Below, one piece after another: positions 1-12,074 of a DNA stretch of 64,000 bases; within the stretch, counting starts at the first letter, position 1, and each line of letters begins with the position of its first letter. The notes beneath the pieces are model-generated. The model did not search any database and was not told the origin of the DNA. It saw nothing but the letters and a program-made list of their open reading frames with translations. Origin of the DNA: Ascarosepion bandense (taxonomy: Eukaryota; Mollusca; Cephalopoda; Sepiida; Sepiidae). The stretch lies in NCBI GenBank assembly GCA_037127315.1, contig JBBBDQ010001188.1, positions 727,001-791,000 on the forward strand, in the 5' to 3' direction. The translations under genes and the position numbers were made by a program.

Positions 1-185
1 GCTTGCTTCCCCGACGGCTATAACCTCCAGGAGGTTATAGCCGTAAGGTCAGTAGACACCTCCTAACACACTAACCCTCCCATTCTCTCCAACTCTCCCC
101 CTATGTACATCCTAACTCGTCTATCGCCCTATGTAACCCCCTGCGCTATAGTGTCAGTGGAATGCCTTGCTTGGGTTGACATGAT
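1..185 (+). mobile_element. 3' end of a CR1-like LINE
   Basis: C-terminal codons read CFPDGYNLQEV..., matching [15 protein letters not shown] of the 35-kb copy. After a stop comes the family 3'UTR with CCCCCTGCGC and GGAATGCCTTGCTTGGG. The element enters from the left edge. Confidence 0.75.
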
Positions 186-902
186 TAAAAGAAAAACAAA
201 AACAAACACCCCTTTCTTCATATTTTTGAAATTGAAGATACAAATAAAACCCCCAAAGTAAAATGAAAAATAAGAATCTGTAAATTGTTCTATGACATGT
301 GCCTAAAACTTTCCCTAAAAAAAAAATAAGGATGAATTGACGATTTTATGTAAACATTGAATATATTTTTCTCTCAAATATATTTAGTTTCAAGAGTTTA
401 ATTTATAACTTATGCTCCAATATAACTAAAAATTAAAAAATTATTTTACTAAAATAAATGATCCACACCATACTTAAAAGGTTTTCTTAACTACAATATA
501 ACTTAGTATACTATAATCATTTAATTTTTAACCTAAACAATCCAGCTCCTTTAATTGAAGAGGTAGAACAAAATCAAAGTTAAAAAATAAACAAACAAAA
601 AAAAAAAACAAAAAAAACAACTAAAATTCAACCAGCTGTTAAAAAGTATTATCTGCCCATTTATATAATGTATGGTTCCACTATGTATCTTAATCAGACG
701 AAATTTTAAAAAAAGTGCCATATCAGCTACTCTGTTTCTTTTTCCCGAAACAAATTTTCAGCTTCATAGTTCAATCTAAATTTCATTTTTGATTGAACAA
801 TACTGACACACTTACAAACATAGTCTCTAAGTCCCATTTTTTAATTTTCTTAACCGCGACTTCATATTCTGTTTTCTAAATAAATCATTTTAATTATTTA
901 TT
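186..902. other. AT-rich stretch, nothing recognised
   Basis: Poly-A-rich and low-complexity sequence with A-runs near 600. I see no coding, RNA or repeat signature. Confidence 0.6.
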
Positions 903-999
903 TTAAAATATCACCTGAAGAAGAACAGTATCGTTCTGAATCATCAACATTGTTGTGTTGTGATAGAATGCGTTTATAAACCATTGTAATAACAAAATT

Positions 1000-1056
<57 letters not shown>

Positions 1057-1253
1057 GCAGGTTTCATTGAATAATATAGACAAGATTTGTCTATTAATTT
1101 TGTGGAGGATCCGTTCATACCGTCTGATATACTTGAAGGTGATGTCGTTAAAAGACAACAAAAAATCACAGTATTTGTTGAATTTTTTATCGGGTCTAAG
1201 CTTTCGGCTCACATAAGCCATTATCAAAGAGTAAATATTAACACACAGTAAAC
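903..1253 (-). mobile_element. Penelope-like element fragment with (TA)n insertion
   Basis: The minus-strand peptide MAYVSRKLRPDKKFNKYC continues to YIRRYERILHKINRQ and is then broken by a (TA)n run at 1003-1052. The 1053-1253 part is nearly identical to 1514-1712. Assignment to the Penelope N-terminal region rests on the neighbouring copy. Confidence 0.55.
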
Positions 1254-1270
1254 ATAGAACATTTAAGCTA

Positions 1271-1690
1271 TTAACATTTTGCAGTGATTTTGGATAGTCT
1301 GAGTATTATTTCTTCTAGTTGGTTTGAGGTAGTTATATCTTTCAGTTTGTTGTAGAGGTCATGTTTGTTCTTGTATAATGTGTCAAGATTTTCTTTCGCT
1401 ATTTCAATTTGCCTTTTCACAAGGCTCCATTTATATTTCAAGGTGGTGATGGTGTGTTGGGCTGCTGGATCATGTAATTTAAATTGTGTGTATTTTGGCA
1501 GCATTTTTTCATTAATGCAGGTTTCATTGAATAATATAGACAAGTTTTGTCTATTAATTTTGTGTAGGATCCGTTCATACCGTCTGATATACTTGATGGT
1601 GATATCGTTGAAAGACAACAAAAAATCACAGTATTTGTTGAATTTTTTATCGGGTCTAAGCTTTCGGCTCACATAAGCCATTATCAAAGA
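1271..1690 (-). mobile_element. Penelope-like element, N-terminal coding fragment (138 codons)
   Basis: Begins MAYVSRKLRPDKKFNKYC and contains MLPKYTQFKLHDPAAQ, the LPKYT..KLHD pattern common at the N-terminus of Penelope-like proteins, then a charged helix with RQIEIAKENLDTLYKNK. There is no reverse transcriptase or GIY-YIG domain. The sequence GTGAGCCGAAAGC at its 5' end belongs to the hammerhead-like leader seen in related copies. Confidence 0.6.
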
Positions 1691-1713
1691 GTAAATATTA
1701 ACACACAGTAAAT

Positions 1714-1913
1714 ATGATAATGGCTTATGTGAGCCGAAAGCTTAGACCCGATAAAAAATTCAACAAATACTGTGATTTTTTGTTGTCTTTTAACGACATC
1801 ACTATCAAGTATATCAGACGGTATGAACGGATCCTACACGAAATTAATAGACAAAACTTGTCTATATTATTCAATGAAACCTGCATTAATGAAAAAATGC
1901 TGCCAAAATACAC

Positions 1914-1947
<34 letters not shown>

Positions 1948-1976
1948 TTTATCTGTAAATTCAGATAAAACTTAGA
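1714..1976 (+). mobile_element. Inverted Penelope-like fragment
   Basis: Same 5' coding segment as 1500-1690 but on the plus strand, giving a near-perfect inverted repeat with about 200-bp arms and only about 20 bp between them. It ends in (TA)n at 1918-1943. Confidence 0.65.
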
Positions 1977-2319
1977 AGGGAATAGCCATTTTAAATATGT
2001 TAGTTTAAGACATGCATTATCAACCCCGTTTAAACAAAGGATGAGGAAAAGATTTTAATTTACTCGGTATTATTATAACTGTAAAACAGGACAGAGGTTA
2101 CCGAGACTCTACAAATTATTTTTCCATATTATGGTAGAACAAATGGCATGGTATCTTGGAAAATTCAGTTGAGTTGCCTGCTTCACAACTTGTAATTCTG
2201 TTTATTTTTTTGTCTGTTTTTTCTTATAAATCTGCTACATTTTTAGCATTCGGGGATAGAGATCTGAAGCCACCTCTCCTAAGTAACCCACAGTAGGATG
2301 TACACACTCACACATAGAC

Positions 2320-2572
2320 AGTCAGTTTAATTCCATACGTGCTACACGCTTTGGGCGATCATGTCTAGAAAGAGACATGACTTATTGGGCAGAAGATTAT
2401 TCTACAGTACGTTGCCTTTGATTTTTGCGGTAGAATGGTTGCCAACCAAGGCTATAGAACCCAATCTGTCCTGCTTTTTAACCCCTAACTGGAGGAAGGT
2501 GATGGATTAATACCTTTTCCAAAGGTATTTGTGCGTAAATGAATGCAAGGAATTCAACTAGAATTCTCATAC
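2320..2572 (-). mobile_element. tRNA-derived SINE
   Basis: Typical family 3' region (GATCATGTCTAGAAAGAGAC, TTGGGCAGAAGATTAT, GCTATAGAACCCAATCTGTC) reading backward to CAACTAGAATTC. The tRNA head is lost. Confidence 0.75.
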
Positions 2573-2774
2573 ATCGTCGTCGTCTTGCGGCCTTGGTCGA
2601 GATAGAACTCACTACACCCCTCCAGTATTCCCTGTGCATTTGGAACCGCGGCGCAGTTTATAGCGAAATTCATAATTTTGTCAAATAGCTGAATACTTGA
2701 TGCCTCGCCACGGCTACCAAGGGTGTTTCTATTGTGACACCAACACTAGATGGGTTGCCTCCAGGCCCCATCCC

Positions 2775-2928
2775 ATTATGTAACCCATAACTGGAGGGAA
2801 GTGACGGATTAATACCTTTCCAAAGTGCTTAAGTGAATGCAGGGTACTCAACTGGAATTCGAACTCGGCTCACCGATTTCTCTTTCCAAGCCGACATCCA
2901 CTGCACCAAAACGCACATCCGTCACTGA
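2775..2928 (-). mobile_element. tRNA-derived SINE head part of a 5S-tRNA composite
   Basis: On the minus strand: GTGCAGTGGATGTCGGC, then the B-box-like GAGTTCGAATTCC, then CCTTTCC..TTATGGGTTA. It is joined directly to the 5S-like sequence at 2931-3029 through ACGGATGTGCGTT. Confidence 0.75.
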
Positions 2929-2930
2929 AC

Positions 2931-3029
2931 GCTTACAGCGCCTGGACTTCCCAAGCGGTCACCCATCTAAGTATTGACCAGGCTCACGTTGCTTAACTTC
3001 GGCGATCGAACGAGAACCGGTGTATTCAC
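2931..3029 (-). pseudogene. 5S rRNA-derived head of composite SINE
   Basis: Minus strand reads GAATACACCGGTTCTCGTTC, AAGTTAAGCAACGTGAGCCT and ATGGGTGACCGCTTGGGAAG, the 5S core including box C. About 20 nt of the 5S 5' end are missing. It is not a functional 5S gene by itself. Confidence 0.85.
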
Positions 3030-3234
3030 TAGGGGTTACAGTGAATGAAAGAGAATGAGTTGTTTATATTTAGGAGAATTTAGAATAAAAACCTTTAAGG
3101 TGTGTTGTTCATTTAAAAAAAAAACATGGTGATTAACGTTGCATTTAAAATTTAAAGTTCACAGGTAACAGAGAAACAATAAATCAGAACTGATTTCCAT
3201 AGCTAAAAAGTGTGCGAAAAGAAACTATTAGAAT

Positions 3235-3560
3235 AGAATTGGCGGTTGTATCTAGTTAATTCAACAGTAAAACAGTAGGACCTAGTTGGCAATCAAGTAG
3301 CAAGCTTCAATAAAAATATTTGTAGAAAAGACAGAGGGAAGCCACGTCACGTCGGTGAGAAAATGACTGAGGTCGAGATCAAGGCCGATAACATTTTAAA
3401 ACCTTTTTTGAAATTTTGTCAAGGATCTCGAAAAATATAGTATGAGCAGCAAAACAAACATGACAGCGATATTCAATCAACGGATGAGTGGTAGATTTAT
3501 AAATGTGCAAGATGGATTATGGTTGGAACAAATTTCTTGCACGACTCAGTGAGATAAATT
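3235..3560 (-). mobile_element. Decayed CR1-like LINE fragment
   Basis: Plus-strand text follows the 35.3-35.7 kb copy in order: GTAGGACCTAGTTGGCAATC, GACAGAGGGAAGCCACGTCA, TTTTGTCAAGGATCTCG, GGTAGATTTATAAATGTGCA. There are many mutations and no open frame. Confidence 0.65.
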
Positions 3561-4556
3561 TCTTAGCCCTAGATGCAGCCAGTGATTCAATATAGTTGCT
3601 CTATTTTCCTTCAGTGGAATAACGTGATGTCGAGAAAGTATAGACATTGTTGGTCCTTTGGAGTCTAGCATCAGACAAAACACACACGCACATACATTTT
3701 TAGACAAGGAATATAGCTTTCGATTTTCTAGGTCAAGTGCTGATTTACTGATGATAATTGCTGGAATTCTTTGAATGTTTTCTAACACTGGATGATTATT
3801 GGGTTCATCTCTTTGAGCCAATGACAAAGAAATAATCATTTCAGAGGAAAACCCCTCCTCACCTGCTTCTAAATGTTTTTTGTTTGGATGCAAAAAGCAT
3901 TAGATTTATTGACTATTTTCAAAGCGCTACGTCATTAACGAAGTGTATTATGCTGACTTGCTAAGGCAGTTATGAAAAGCTATCAAGACAAAACGCCTTG
4001 AACAACTGACAAAAGGGTTTTTTCTAAAAAAAAGAAATAAAAAAAAAACAACACTCTATCACACAAGCGGTTGGTTTAAATAGATGTCTTGCATGACTGT
4101 GGCTTTGATAACCCTACTTATTCTCATGATTTAACCCAACTTGACTATCATGTTTTCCAATATAAAAAAAAACTGGGAACCACTACCGTATTGTTGAAGA
4201 CGTTGTTCTGTTGTTGATGAGTTCTTCTACCTTTTGGATGAATGATTCTTCGCCGATGCTATTTATACTGGAACACTTACCATCAATTAACCATGGGTAT
4301 ATCTCACCCGATTTTGAAAATACCAAAAAATATTATATATAAATCTTTATTTGAAATATTTTACATGCAGACAATTCAAAATTTGTCCTTTGAGTTAACG
4401 TTAATAGGAACATTAGCAAGAAAATCAGGGATTGAAAATTTAATACAATTGTAATTAAAATGGCATCATTTACGCTGGGTACTATATACCCATGGTTAGT
4501 TTTCTCGCGTTAAGCATTCCAATACCATTGGAAGAAGTGTGTAACCGCAATGGAGA
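3561..4556. other. No recognised gene or repeat
   Basis: AT-rich sequence with short open frames only. The longest (3546-3893 minus) has no recognisable domain. Confidence 0.5.
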
Positions 4557-4604
4557 CTATGTCAAAAAATAAACCTCACTTGAGCATTTTTTCACCTGAC
4601 ACTC

Positions 4605-4636
<32 letters not shown>

Positions 4637-4830
4637 TGTTAAATATAAGAGATAATGAATGTCTATTATGTTTAATCATGATCCGTTCTAAACGTCGTAT
4701 TTTTGCTTTAATTTCAGTTGAAAATAAAGACAATAATTCTCCAGCATTTGGATATTTTTTTAATAAGTTGGTTCTAAGCTTTCGGCTCACATGGGCCATC
4801 TTCAGAGAGGTTATAAGGACGGTAACACAA
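4557..4830 (-). mobile_element. Penelope-like fragment, second subfamily
   Basis: Reads MAHVSRKLRTNLLKKYPNAG on the minus strand and is truncated at (TA)n. Upstream is CTCTCTGAAGATGGCCCATG then TGAGCCGAAAGC. The leader continues to about 5250 and is shared with 60240-60480 and 63080-63300 (ATGACGTCA ... CCGCG block). Confidence 0.55.
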
Positions 4831-5250
4831 AAACATTCACCATCAGCGACCTAAAGCTCTGGTAAGCAAAGACAATAGTTACCAAAAATAACAAACGCAG
4901 TTCGCAAATTTGCAATGCGATTCTATGACGTCAAACCGCGTGATAGCGCGAAATGAAAACAGGACCACTTATTCAAATGCAATGTAATGTGCTATGACCA
5001 GATTTAAACGTGATTTTATTAAGTGTAGGTTGTTCGGATTTAATGTACATGGCCTCCAATATCTGAATGTTCTTTTTACTCTGTGTATGAGTGAGGATTA
5101 TTGTATTGTTGACTAAAATCTGGCTGATATTACCAACATGTTTATGTTTTTCTGAGAAATGTTGCTTAATTGTACTCTGATCAGAAAAATGACAGGTAAG
5201 TCCACGGGAGAGCGTGGTTGTAGTAAAACCAATATATGTAGTGGGTTTAT

Positions 5251-5252
<2 letters not shown>

Positions 5253-5282
<30 letters not shown>

Positions 5283-5720
5283 TTTAATTTCTGACCCTGA
5301 AACCCGGGATCAATCTTTATGGTCGATTTGTCAGGAAGGTAACTTCTTGCTTGATGCTATCTATCTGGAGGAGGTGGGCAGCACCATTAGAAAACCATAC
5401 CACGGTTAGATCTAATCTAGGTAGGTGAATTTGGGTAGACGGTCTCTTTGAGGAGCCGTCGATGTCAGTGCTAGTTCGAAGTCACAAGTTAGCTTGACCG
5501 AAGGTTTAAGTATCCTTGCCTTGTTCAGACTGTGTTTCAGACCGTATAAAGCTCTCTTTCCAGAAACTGTAACTAAAATCCACTCAGTTGCAGCATAAAA
5601 ATACAGGTAAGCTCTGTGGTTGTTGAACAAACACAAGTGTGCCTGAGCAAAGGTCTGCAATGAGAATTATTTACCTATCCTGGTACACAGGTATTCTTGA
5701 ATAGGACTGGCCAGCCATTA
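5253..5720. other. Unclassified segment between (TA)n and a LINE
   Basis: Starts at a (TA)n/(GA)n tract and holds about 430 bp of moderately GC-rich sequence (GACCCTGAAACCCGGGATCA ...). An 82-codon minus-strand frame (5412-5660) has no recognisable motif. It may be an unnamed repeat. Confidence 0.35.
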
Positions 5721-5729
5721 TATATATAT

Positions 5730-6245
5730 GTAACATGATCGATACTAACTTGGCAGACCGGCTGCAATTACTCTCTCACCGGCGTGGCGTGGCTTCCCTG
5801 TCCCTCTTCTATAAATACTTTCACGGCTTCTGCTCCGATGAACTTAGATCATTGGTGCCGTCTAGGTACGAATTTACACGTGATACTAGATTAGCAACTA
5901 GGTCCCACCCTTTTACAGTGAAACAGATAAGATGTAACCGTAATTTCTACTCAAATAGCTTCTTTTCTCGCGTTTCCCGCCTGTGAAATTCCCTTCCACG
6001 TGCCTGCTTCCCCGACGGCGACAATCTCCAGGAGTTTAATTGCAAGGTCAATAGACACCTCCTATCACACTAACTTGCATCCATTCTCTCAAAACACTCA
6101 AACAAATTCTCGTTATCCTTACCCGTCTATCACCCTCCTTCTGACATTTCCTATATCTAACCATCCTTTCTCATCACTTTCCCCCCTATGTAGCCCGCTG
6201 CGCAATAGTGGTAGTGGAATGCCTTGATCGGGGTGAAACGATTTA
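5730..6245 (+). mobile_element. CR1-like LINE 3' end
   Basis: Open for 83 codons: DTNLADRLQLLSHRRGVASL and [20 protein letters not shown], then NSFFSRVSRL followed by a stop where the 35-kb copy has WNSLP. The 3'UTR runs to CCCGCTGCGCAATAG and GATCGGGGTGAAACGATTTA. A (TA)n tract flanks each side. It is 5' truncated. Confidence 0.8.
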
Positions 6246-6950
6246 AATATATATATATATATTGTTCATAAATCTGAAATTACGGTTTTGAGATAAATCC
6301 CAAAAGATGCTATTAATATTAAGTACTAATACTGATCCAGCCAGAGGGCTCATCTATTGCGTATAAAAATTCAAATTTTCTTAAATTGGATGGCAATTTT
6401 CGTAAATTGGATGGCGAATTTATTAAGTATCTCATAAGCGAGATCAAAACAATATGCGAAAATAAATTTGTTTGTGTGTGTGCTAAGAACTGGATAGAGA
6501 AAAAGAAAACAGAAAAAGAGGCAGACCGCTGCTCTCGGAACCTGTCAGATTTGCCACGTGGGTGATAGAAACATAAAAGAGACAATAAAATAAAAGAAAA
6601 TTAAGAAATAAAAATAAGGAAGATACAGGTCAGACAAAATTACGGATTTTTAAGGGTTTTGAATAATAATAATAATAATACCAAAATTAATTGATTTAAC
6701 ATGTGCTAAAAATTAAAACGATAGCAGTAGAAGGAAAATGATTTAAGGGAAGTTATTATACAATTTAATTCAGTTATATGGATAATAAGAAGAAAAGAAA
6801 CAAATATTTTAAGAAGTATAAAGATTTGATTAATTATTTGGAAGTTTGTATTTAAATATTGTTGTTAATTTTGCGTTAAAAATTTGTTGTTATAAAGTAT
6901 ACTATAAAAATTGTCAATTTGCCTCATTAGTTACATTAATCAGACTATTG
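6246..6950. other. AT-rich, (AAT)n tract, nothing else seen
   Basis: Contains an imperfect direct repeat of ATTGGATGGC near 6388-6415 and (AAT)n at 6664-6680. No gene signature. Confidence 0.5.
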
Positions 6951-6959
6951 TTCTCAGTT

Positions 6960-7145
6960 TGGTTGCAATTTTACGACATTTCGGCCGTTGTACGCTCTGT
7001 CCTTCAGGTGCTAGGAATTTCGCATCGAACTCTTTATTCAAATTTCCTAGCACTTGAAGCACTTGAAGCACTTGAAGAAGGCCGGAGTGTACAAGAGCCG
7101 AGATGTCGTGCAATTGACAACAAATATGAGGACAATAGTGTAATA
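6960..7145. repeat. Foldback copy of the CTGAAGAAGGCCGG repeat
   Basis: Left arm: TTACGACATTTCGGCCGTTG ... TTCAGGTGCTAGGAATTT. Right arm is its reverse complement: AAATTTCCTAGCACTTGAAG ... AAGGCCGGAGTGTACAAGAG ... GATGTCGTGCAATTG. The right arm carries a 9-bp CACTTGAAG triplication. Confidence 0.75.
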
Positions 7146-7209
7146 ATAATAATGTAAATAGTGTACATATTTCCTCATCACAGAAATATAGAAACATTTT
7201 CTAAATTTA

Positions 7210-8480
7210 AAAAAAAATATATTGCTATTATTTTTACTCTAAAGATATATTGTCGGGAAATTTTGCTATAAAAGTGCATTGTTTGTAATGTTACCATAAA
7301 TATGTATTGATGGTAATTTGGCTATAAAAGTTTCTTGTTTGCTATGAAATATTTTTGTAATTTTAATATAAATATGTATTGATGGTAATTTAACTATAAA
7401 CATATGCTGATGGTAACTTTGCTATAAAAGTGTATTGTTTGTAATTTTACTATAAATATGTATTGAAGGTAATTTTGCAATAGAAGTTTTATTTTTTGTA
7501 ATTTCACTATAAATATGTATTGATAGCAATTTGGCTATAAAAGTTTTTCTTTGCTATAAAATATTTTTGTAATTTTAATATAAATATGTATTGATGGTAA
7601 TTTAACTATAAACATATGCTGATGGTAATTTTCCTATAAAAGTTTATTGTTTGTAATTTTACTATAAATATGTATTGATGGTAATTTTGCAATAGAAGTT
7701 TTATTTTTTGTAATTTGACTATAAATATGTATTGATGGTAATTTAACTATAAACATATATTGATGGGAATTTTGCTATAAAATGTATTATTTGTAATTTT
7801 GCTATAAATATGTATTGATGGTAATTTTGCTATAAAAGATTTTTGTAATTTTAATGCAAATATGTATTGATGTTAATTTAACTATAAACATATATTGATG
7901 GTAATTTTGCTATAAAAGTGTATTGTTTGTAATTTTACAAAAAAATTGTATTGATGGTAATTTTGGTATATAATTTTTTTGTAATTTATCAGAAATATGT
8001 ATTGATGGTAATTTGACTATAAACATATATTGATGGTAATTTTGCTATAAAAGTGTATTGTTTGTAATTTTACTATAAATATGTATTGATGGTAGTTTTT
8101 CTACAGAAGATTTTTTTGTAATTTTAATATAAATATTTATTGAAGGTAATTTAAATATAAACATATATTGATAGTAATTTTGCTATAAAAGTAAATTGTT
8201 TGTAATTTTACTATAAATATGTATTGTTGGTAATTTTGCTATAGATGTTTTTTGTAATTTCTATATAAATATTTATTGATGGTCATTTAACTATAAACTT
8301 ATATTGTCGGTAATTTTGCGCTAAAAGTGTATTCTTGTAATTTTACTATAAATATTTATTGATGGTAATTTTGCTATAAAAGTGTATTATTGTAAATTTT
8401 GTTATAAATATGTGTTGCTCGTTATCTATAAAATGTATTGTTAGAAAGTTTTATATAGAAATATATTACTAGTATTTCCA
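7210..8480. repeat. AT-rich tandem array (about 71-bp period with shorter subrepeats)
   Basis: Built from variants of TATAAATATGTATTGATGGT then AATTTTGCTATAAAAGT. The TATTGATGG motif recurs at about 7306, 7377, 7448, 7518, 7590 and onward. Subunits of roughly 25-36 bp form an irregular higher-order pattern. It lies downstream of the GST exon at 8.9 kb, so probably in that gene's first intron. Confidence 0.85.
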
Positions 8481-8499
8481 CTATAAAAATGTATTTGTA

Positions 8500-8800
8500 T
8501 ACTTTCTTCGTGATATAATTTTGCTTGCTTGTTCCGTACTTGGAGATAATTAAGCCACTAATAGGTACTACCAACCCCTGGAAACAACAACAATTAAGGG
8601 GTGGTTCGACGCTACCAAAAACCTCTAGTCTCATGATCTTGTTTCGGGATGTAGTTTATCGTCATACCCAGTTCAGCTCATTAGGATGGGGATCATACAC
8701 GTCTGCAGTTGTGTAGTCGGCGTATTCTACAGCCTCAGTCGACAAGGCGACTAAGAAATCAAAGTCAATTACAGATAAAAAAGACAAAAAAATATTCAAA
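8500..8800. other. Unclassified intron segment
   Basis: Moderately complex, non-repetitive sequence with GGAGATAATTAAGCC and ACGTCTGCAGTTGTG. No domain is recognised. It lies within the first intron of the 8.9-kb gene. Confidence 0.35.
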
Positions 8801-8882
8801 TAATTTTGAATTATAAAAATAACAGTGAAAGAAAGAAAACAAGAAAGAAATTCAACGAAATGATAAATATTTTTTATATCTA

Positions 8883-9032
<150 letters not shown>

Positions 9033-9469
9033 TTAGTTCTAAATTAAAATAAAAATTAATTTATCAAACAAAAACGCTTTGTGAACTTAGATAAAAAAAA
9101 GCTAAGTAAAATTAATTCATTGAGTGTCTAAAAAAGAAGACGCTAAAGCCATGCGTCTATATGTTTAGTCCAACAAGTAAAGAAAAGAAGCAAATCATGT
9201 CTTTATCTGTTAGCGACTATGCAGAATAATCAGCAGCTTAGTCATTCAAAAGCATTAGCCTGAATAAAAGTCCAAAAAGAAAGTCAAGGTAACAAAAAAC
9301 AAAAAACAAAAAAAAAAAGCAAAAACAAAAAAAGAAATAAAACAAAAAGAAACAACATTAACAACAAACAGGAGCTGAATTTGATTATTAAGGGAAGAAG
9401 GTGAAAAAAATATCTTGAGACAAAACTGAAAAGTATACACTCGATTGTTTATCATTTCACCCTAAGCAG

Positions 9470-10360
9470 AGAGAAAATGTCACAAGGGGTTACTGGGAGT
9501 AAAAGAGAATGATAAGACTTTGGTGAGGAGAAAGGACAATAAAAGAACAGGTTTCAGGAAGACAAAAGATGGCGATAATGTCACTAAGATGCGAGGGGTT
9601 ACTGGGAGTCAAAGAGAATTAGAAGTCTTTAGTGAGGAGAAAGGGGAGGGGAAAGGACAATAAAAGAATAGGTTTCAGGAAGACAGAAGATGGCGATAAT
9701 GCCACTAAGACGCAAGGGGTTACTAGGAGTGAAAGAGAATGAGAAGACTTAGTGAGGAGAAAGGACAATAAAATAACAGGTTTCAGGAAGACAAAAGATG
9801 GCAATATTGCCACTAAGACGCAAGGGGTTACTGAGATTGAAAAAGAATGAGTAGACTTTAGTGAGGAGAAAGGACAATAAAAGAACAGGTTTCAGGAAGA
9901 CAGAAGATGGCGATAATGCCACTAAGACTCAATGGGTTACTCAGAATTAAAGAGAATGAAAAGACTTTAGTGAGGAGAAAGGGCAATAAAATAACAGGTT
10001 TCATGAAGACAGAATATAGCAATATTGCCACTAAGACGCAAGGGGTTACTGAGATTGAAAAAGAATGAGAAGACTTTAGTGAGGAGAAAGGACAATAAAA
10101 GAATAGGTTTCAGGAAGACAGAAGATGGGGATAATGCCACTAAGACCCAAGGGTCTACTGGGAGTGAAAAAGAAGGAGAAGACTTTAGTGAGGAGAAAGG
10201 ACAATAAAAGAAGAGGTTTCAGGAAGACAGTGGATGGCGATAATGCCACTAAGACGCAAGGGTTTACTGGAAATGGTTGAGAATAGAAGACTTTAGAAGA
10301 GAGAAATGGCAATAAAAGATCATGTTTCTGGAAGGCATGAGTTGGCAGCAATGTGACTAA
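9470..10360. repeat. About 109-bp tandem array
   Basis: Unit: CACTAAGACGCAAGGGGTTA, then GTGAAAGAGAATGAGAAGAC, TTTAGTGAGGAGAAAGGACA, and CAGGTTTCAGGAAGACAGAA. CACTAAGAC recurs near 9583, 9700, 9810, 9919, 10029, 10136 and 10244, giving spacings of 107-117 bp. Decayed units continue to about 10540. Short open frames on both strands come from the repeat. Confidence 0.9.
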
Positions 10361-10559
10361 GAAACCAGACGTTACTAAGGGTAAAAGTTAATAGAGCAAT
10401 GAAAATAGAAGATATTTCCAGATGTCAAAACATGGCGATAATGTTTCTATGACACATATTGTTACTGGGTGTAAAAGTGAACGAGAGGGAAAAGGACTGT
10501 AAAATAACATGCTTCAGGGAGACAGATGATGATTATAATGCTAGCTTGTCTCAATATAT

Positions 10560-12070
10560 CAATTAAAATAATTTTATTTTCATTGTGTGCTCCATATTTT
10601 GACCTTGTGTCACATCTAAGTTACGCTTAGAAAATCTATATATAATTTCCTTGGTGAATTTTCTCTTAAGGATAAATTTTCGGTAAATTTGTTAAACATA
10701 GTGATTTTCAAAGAGTTAAAAAGCCTCTTGACTATTTTCCAAAAATATTTACTTTGAATCCAGCATGAAATTTGAAATACAAAACAATAATTAGAGTCTA
10801 TCGCCAGATTAATTTTCAAGGGCTTTGATAAGAATTGTTAGCGTCAATACCGTCTATGTTTCATAAATACGCGTTAAAAATTATTTTTTCAAAAAATTAT
10901 AAAGAGATTACAATTCAAATCGAGAACATTCTACATTTAATTATGCTAGTCATCGATATATTGATTAAATTCGGAATTGCTTCTAGATGTTGTACAATCT
11001 AACAGAAGAAGACCTAATGACTGTTATTTACACTATCTATATTCGTACAACTATTTTTTTTTGTCTCAGTGATCCGGCTGTTTTGATCTCCGGTCTTTAT
11101 CAGGAGTATATCAAACTGGGTAAATATTGAATTCCAAAAATAACAGGACTGATCAGTGTGCACTTATACTCAGTGGCAACTAAGCGAGCAATAACTGAGC
11201 AGTACTGAATTTAACATTTAGATGAGGTATCGCTAAACGTGGACTGTGTAATGAAATCACTCTATCAACGTAAATTTAATAAAGTGTTCAATTCTGAATT
11301 TCTTTTTGGTCACTTGATGAAGGCTAGAGGACACAACGGCTGAAATGTTGTTATCACAACAAATATAGACCATAACCGTATAAATAGTAAAAATACATCC
11401 TTATCTCATAATTTCAGAATAAAATTTGAAGATAGAATGAAAAAAGAAGAAAATATTTATCTTAGAGCTTATTCGTGGTTTACGGTGCCTATTGTCTTTG
11501 CTTGCGACGAAGCAGTTCATCCTGCATTTCACTATTGGAAATTATGTTAAACAGTGACCCCAAATCTGCTGCATGCCTCTAAGACCTGGAAAACTTATCG
11601 ACAAAATCTGAAATTCCTTAAAAAATTTTACCAGCATTCTCTTCAAAGCATTTTGTAAATCAATTAAGAAAACAAGAATTAATGTTAGCGGACGGGAACA
11701 AGCAAAAATGATCAGTTTTGAGGCTATCGTCATAAAAAAATAATAATCTTCGATCGAGTGAATAACTTCTGCAAATGGTTGACATCTGCCTACCAAAGTA
11801 AATATTTTACTCTCAACTCAAGCTAGTTGAATTACTAACCTACCCACAAATCTATTCCTCTGCTGGCCATTAGATAAAATAACTTTCTTTCTTTGTCAAC
11901 TGGCCATAAGCATGTGTGTAGGCGTTGGTTAGACTTTTTGAAACTTTAGTAAGTCATGATTTTGTATTTATTTATGCAATTTTTTTTATTTTTTTATTTT
12001 TTTATTTATTTATTTTTTGCTGTCCTTTTTTCTATTTCTTTGATTGGACTTAAGTCCTGTTAAATGCCTT
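10560..12070. other. Intergenic, nothing firm
   Basis: AT-rich. At about 11318-11365 lies a diverged TTGATGAAGGCTAGAGGACA then CAACGGCTGAAATGTTG, related to the hammerhead-like repeat core. T-rich low complexity lies at 11975-12020. Confidence 0.45.
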
Positions 12071-12074
12071 GTTC

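Noticed and set aside
2931..3029. Functional 5S rRNA gene
   Set aside because: 5' end missing and fused to a SINE; treated as a retroposed composite.
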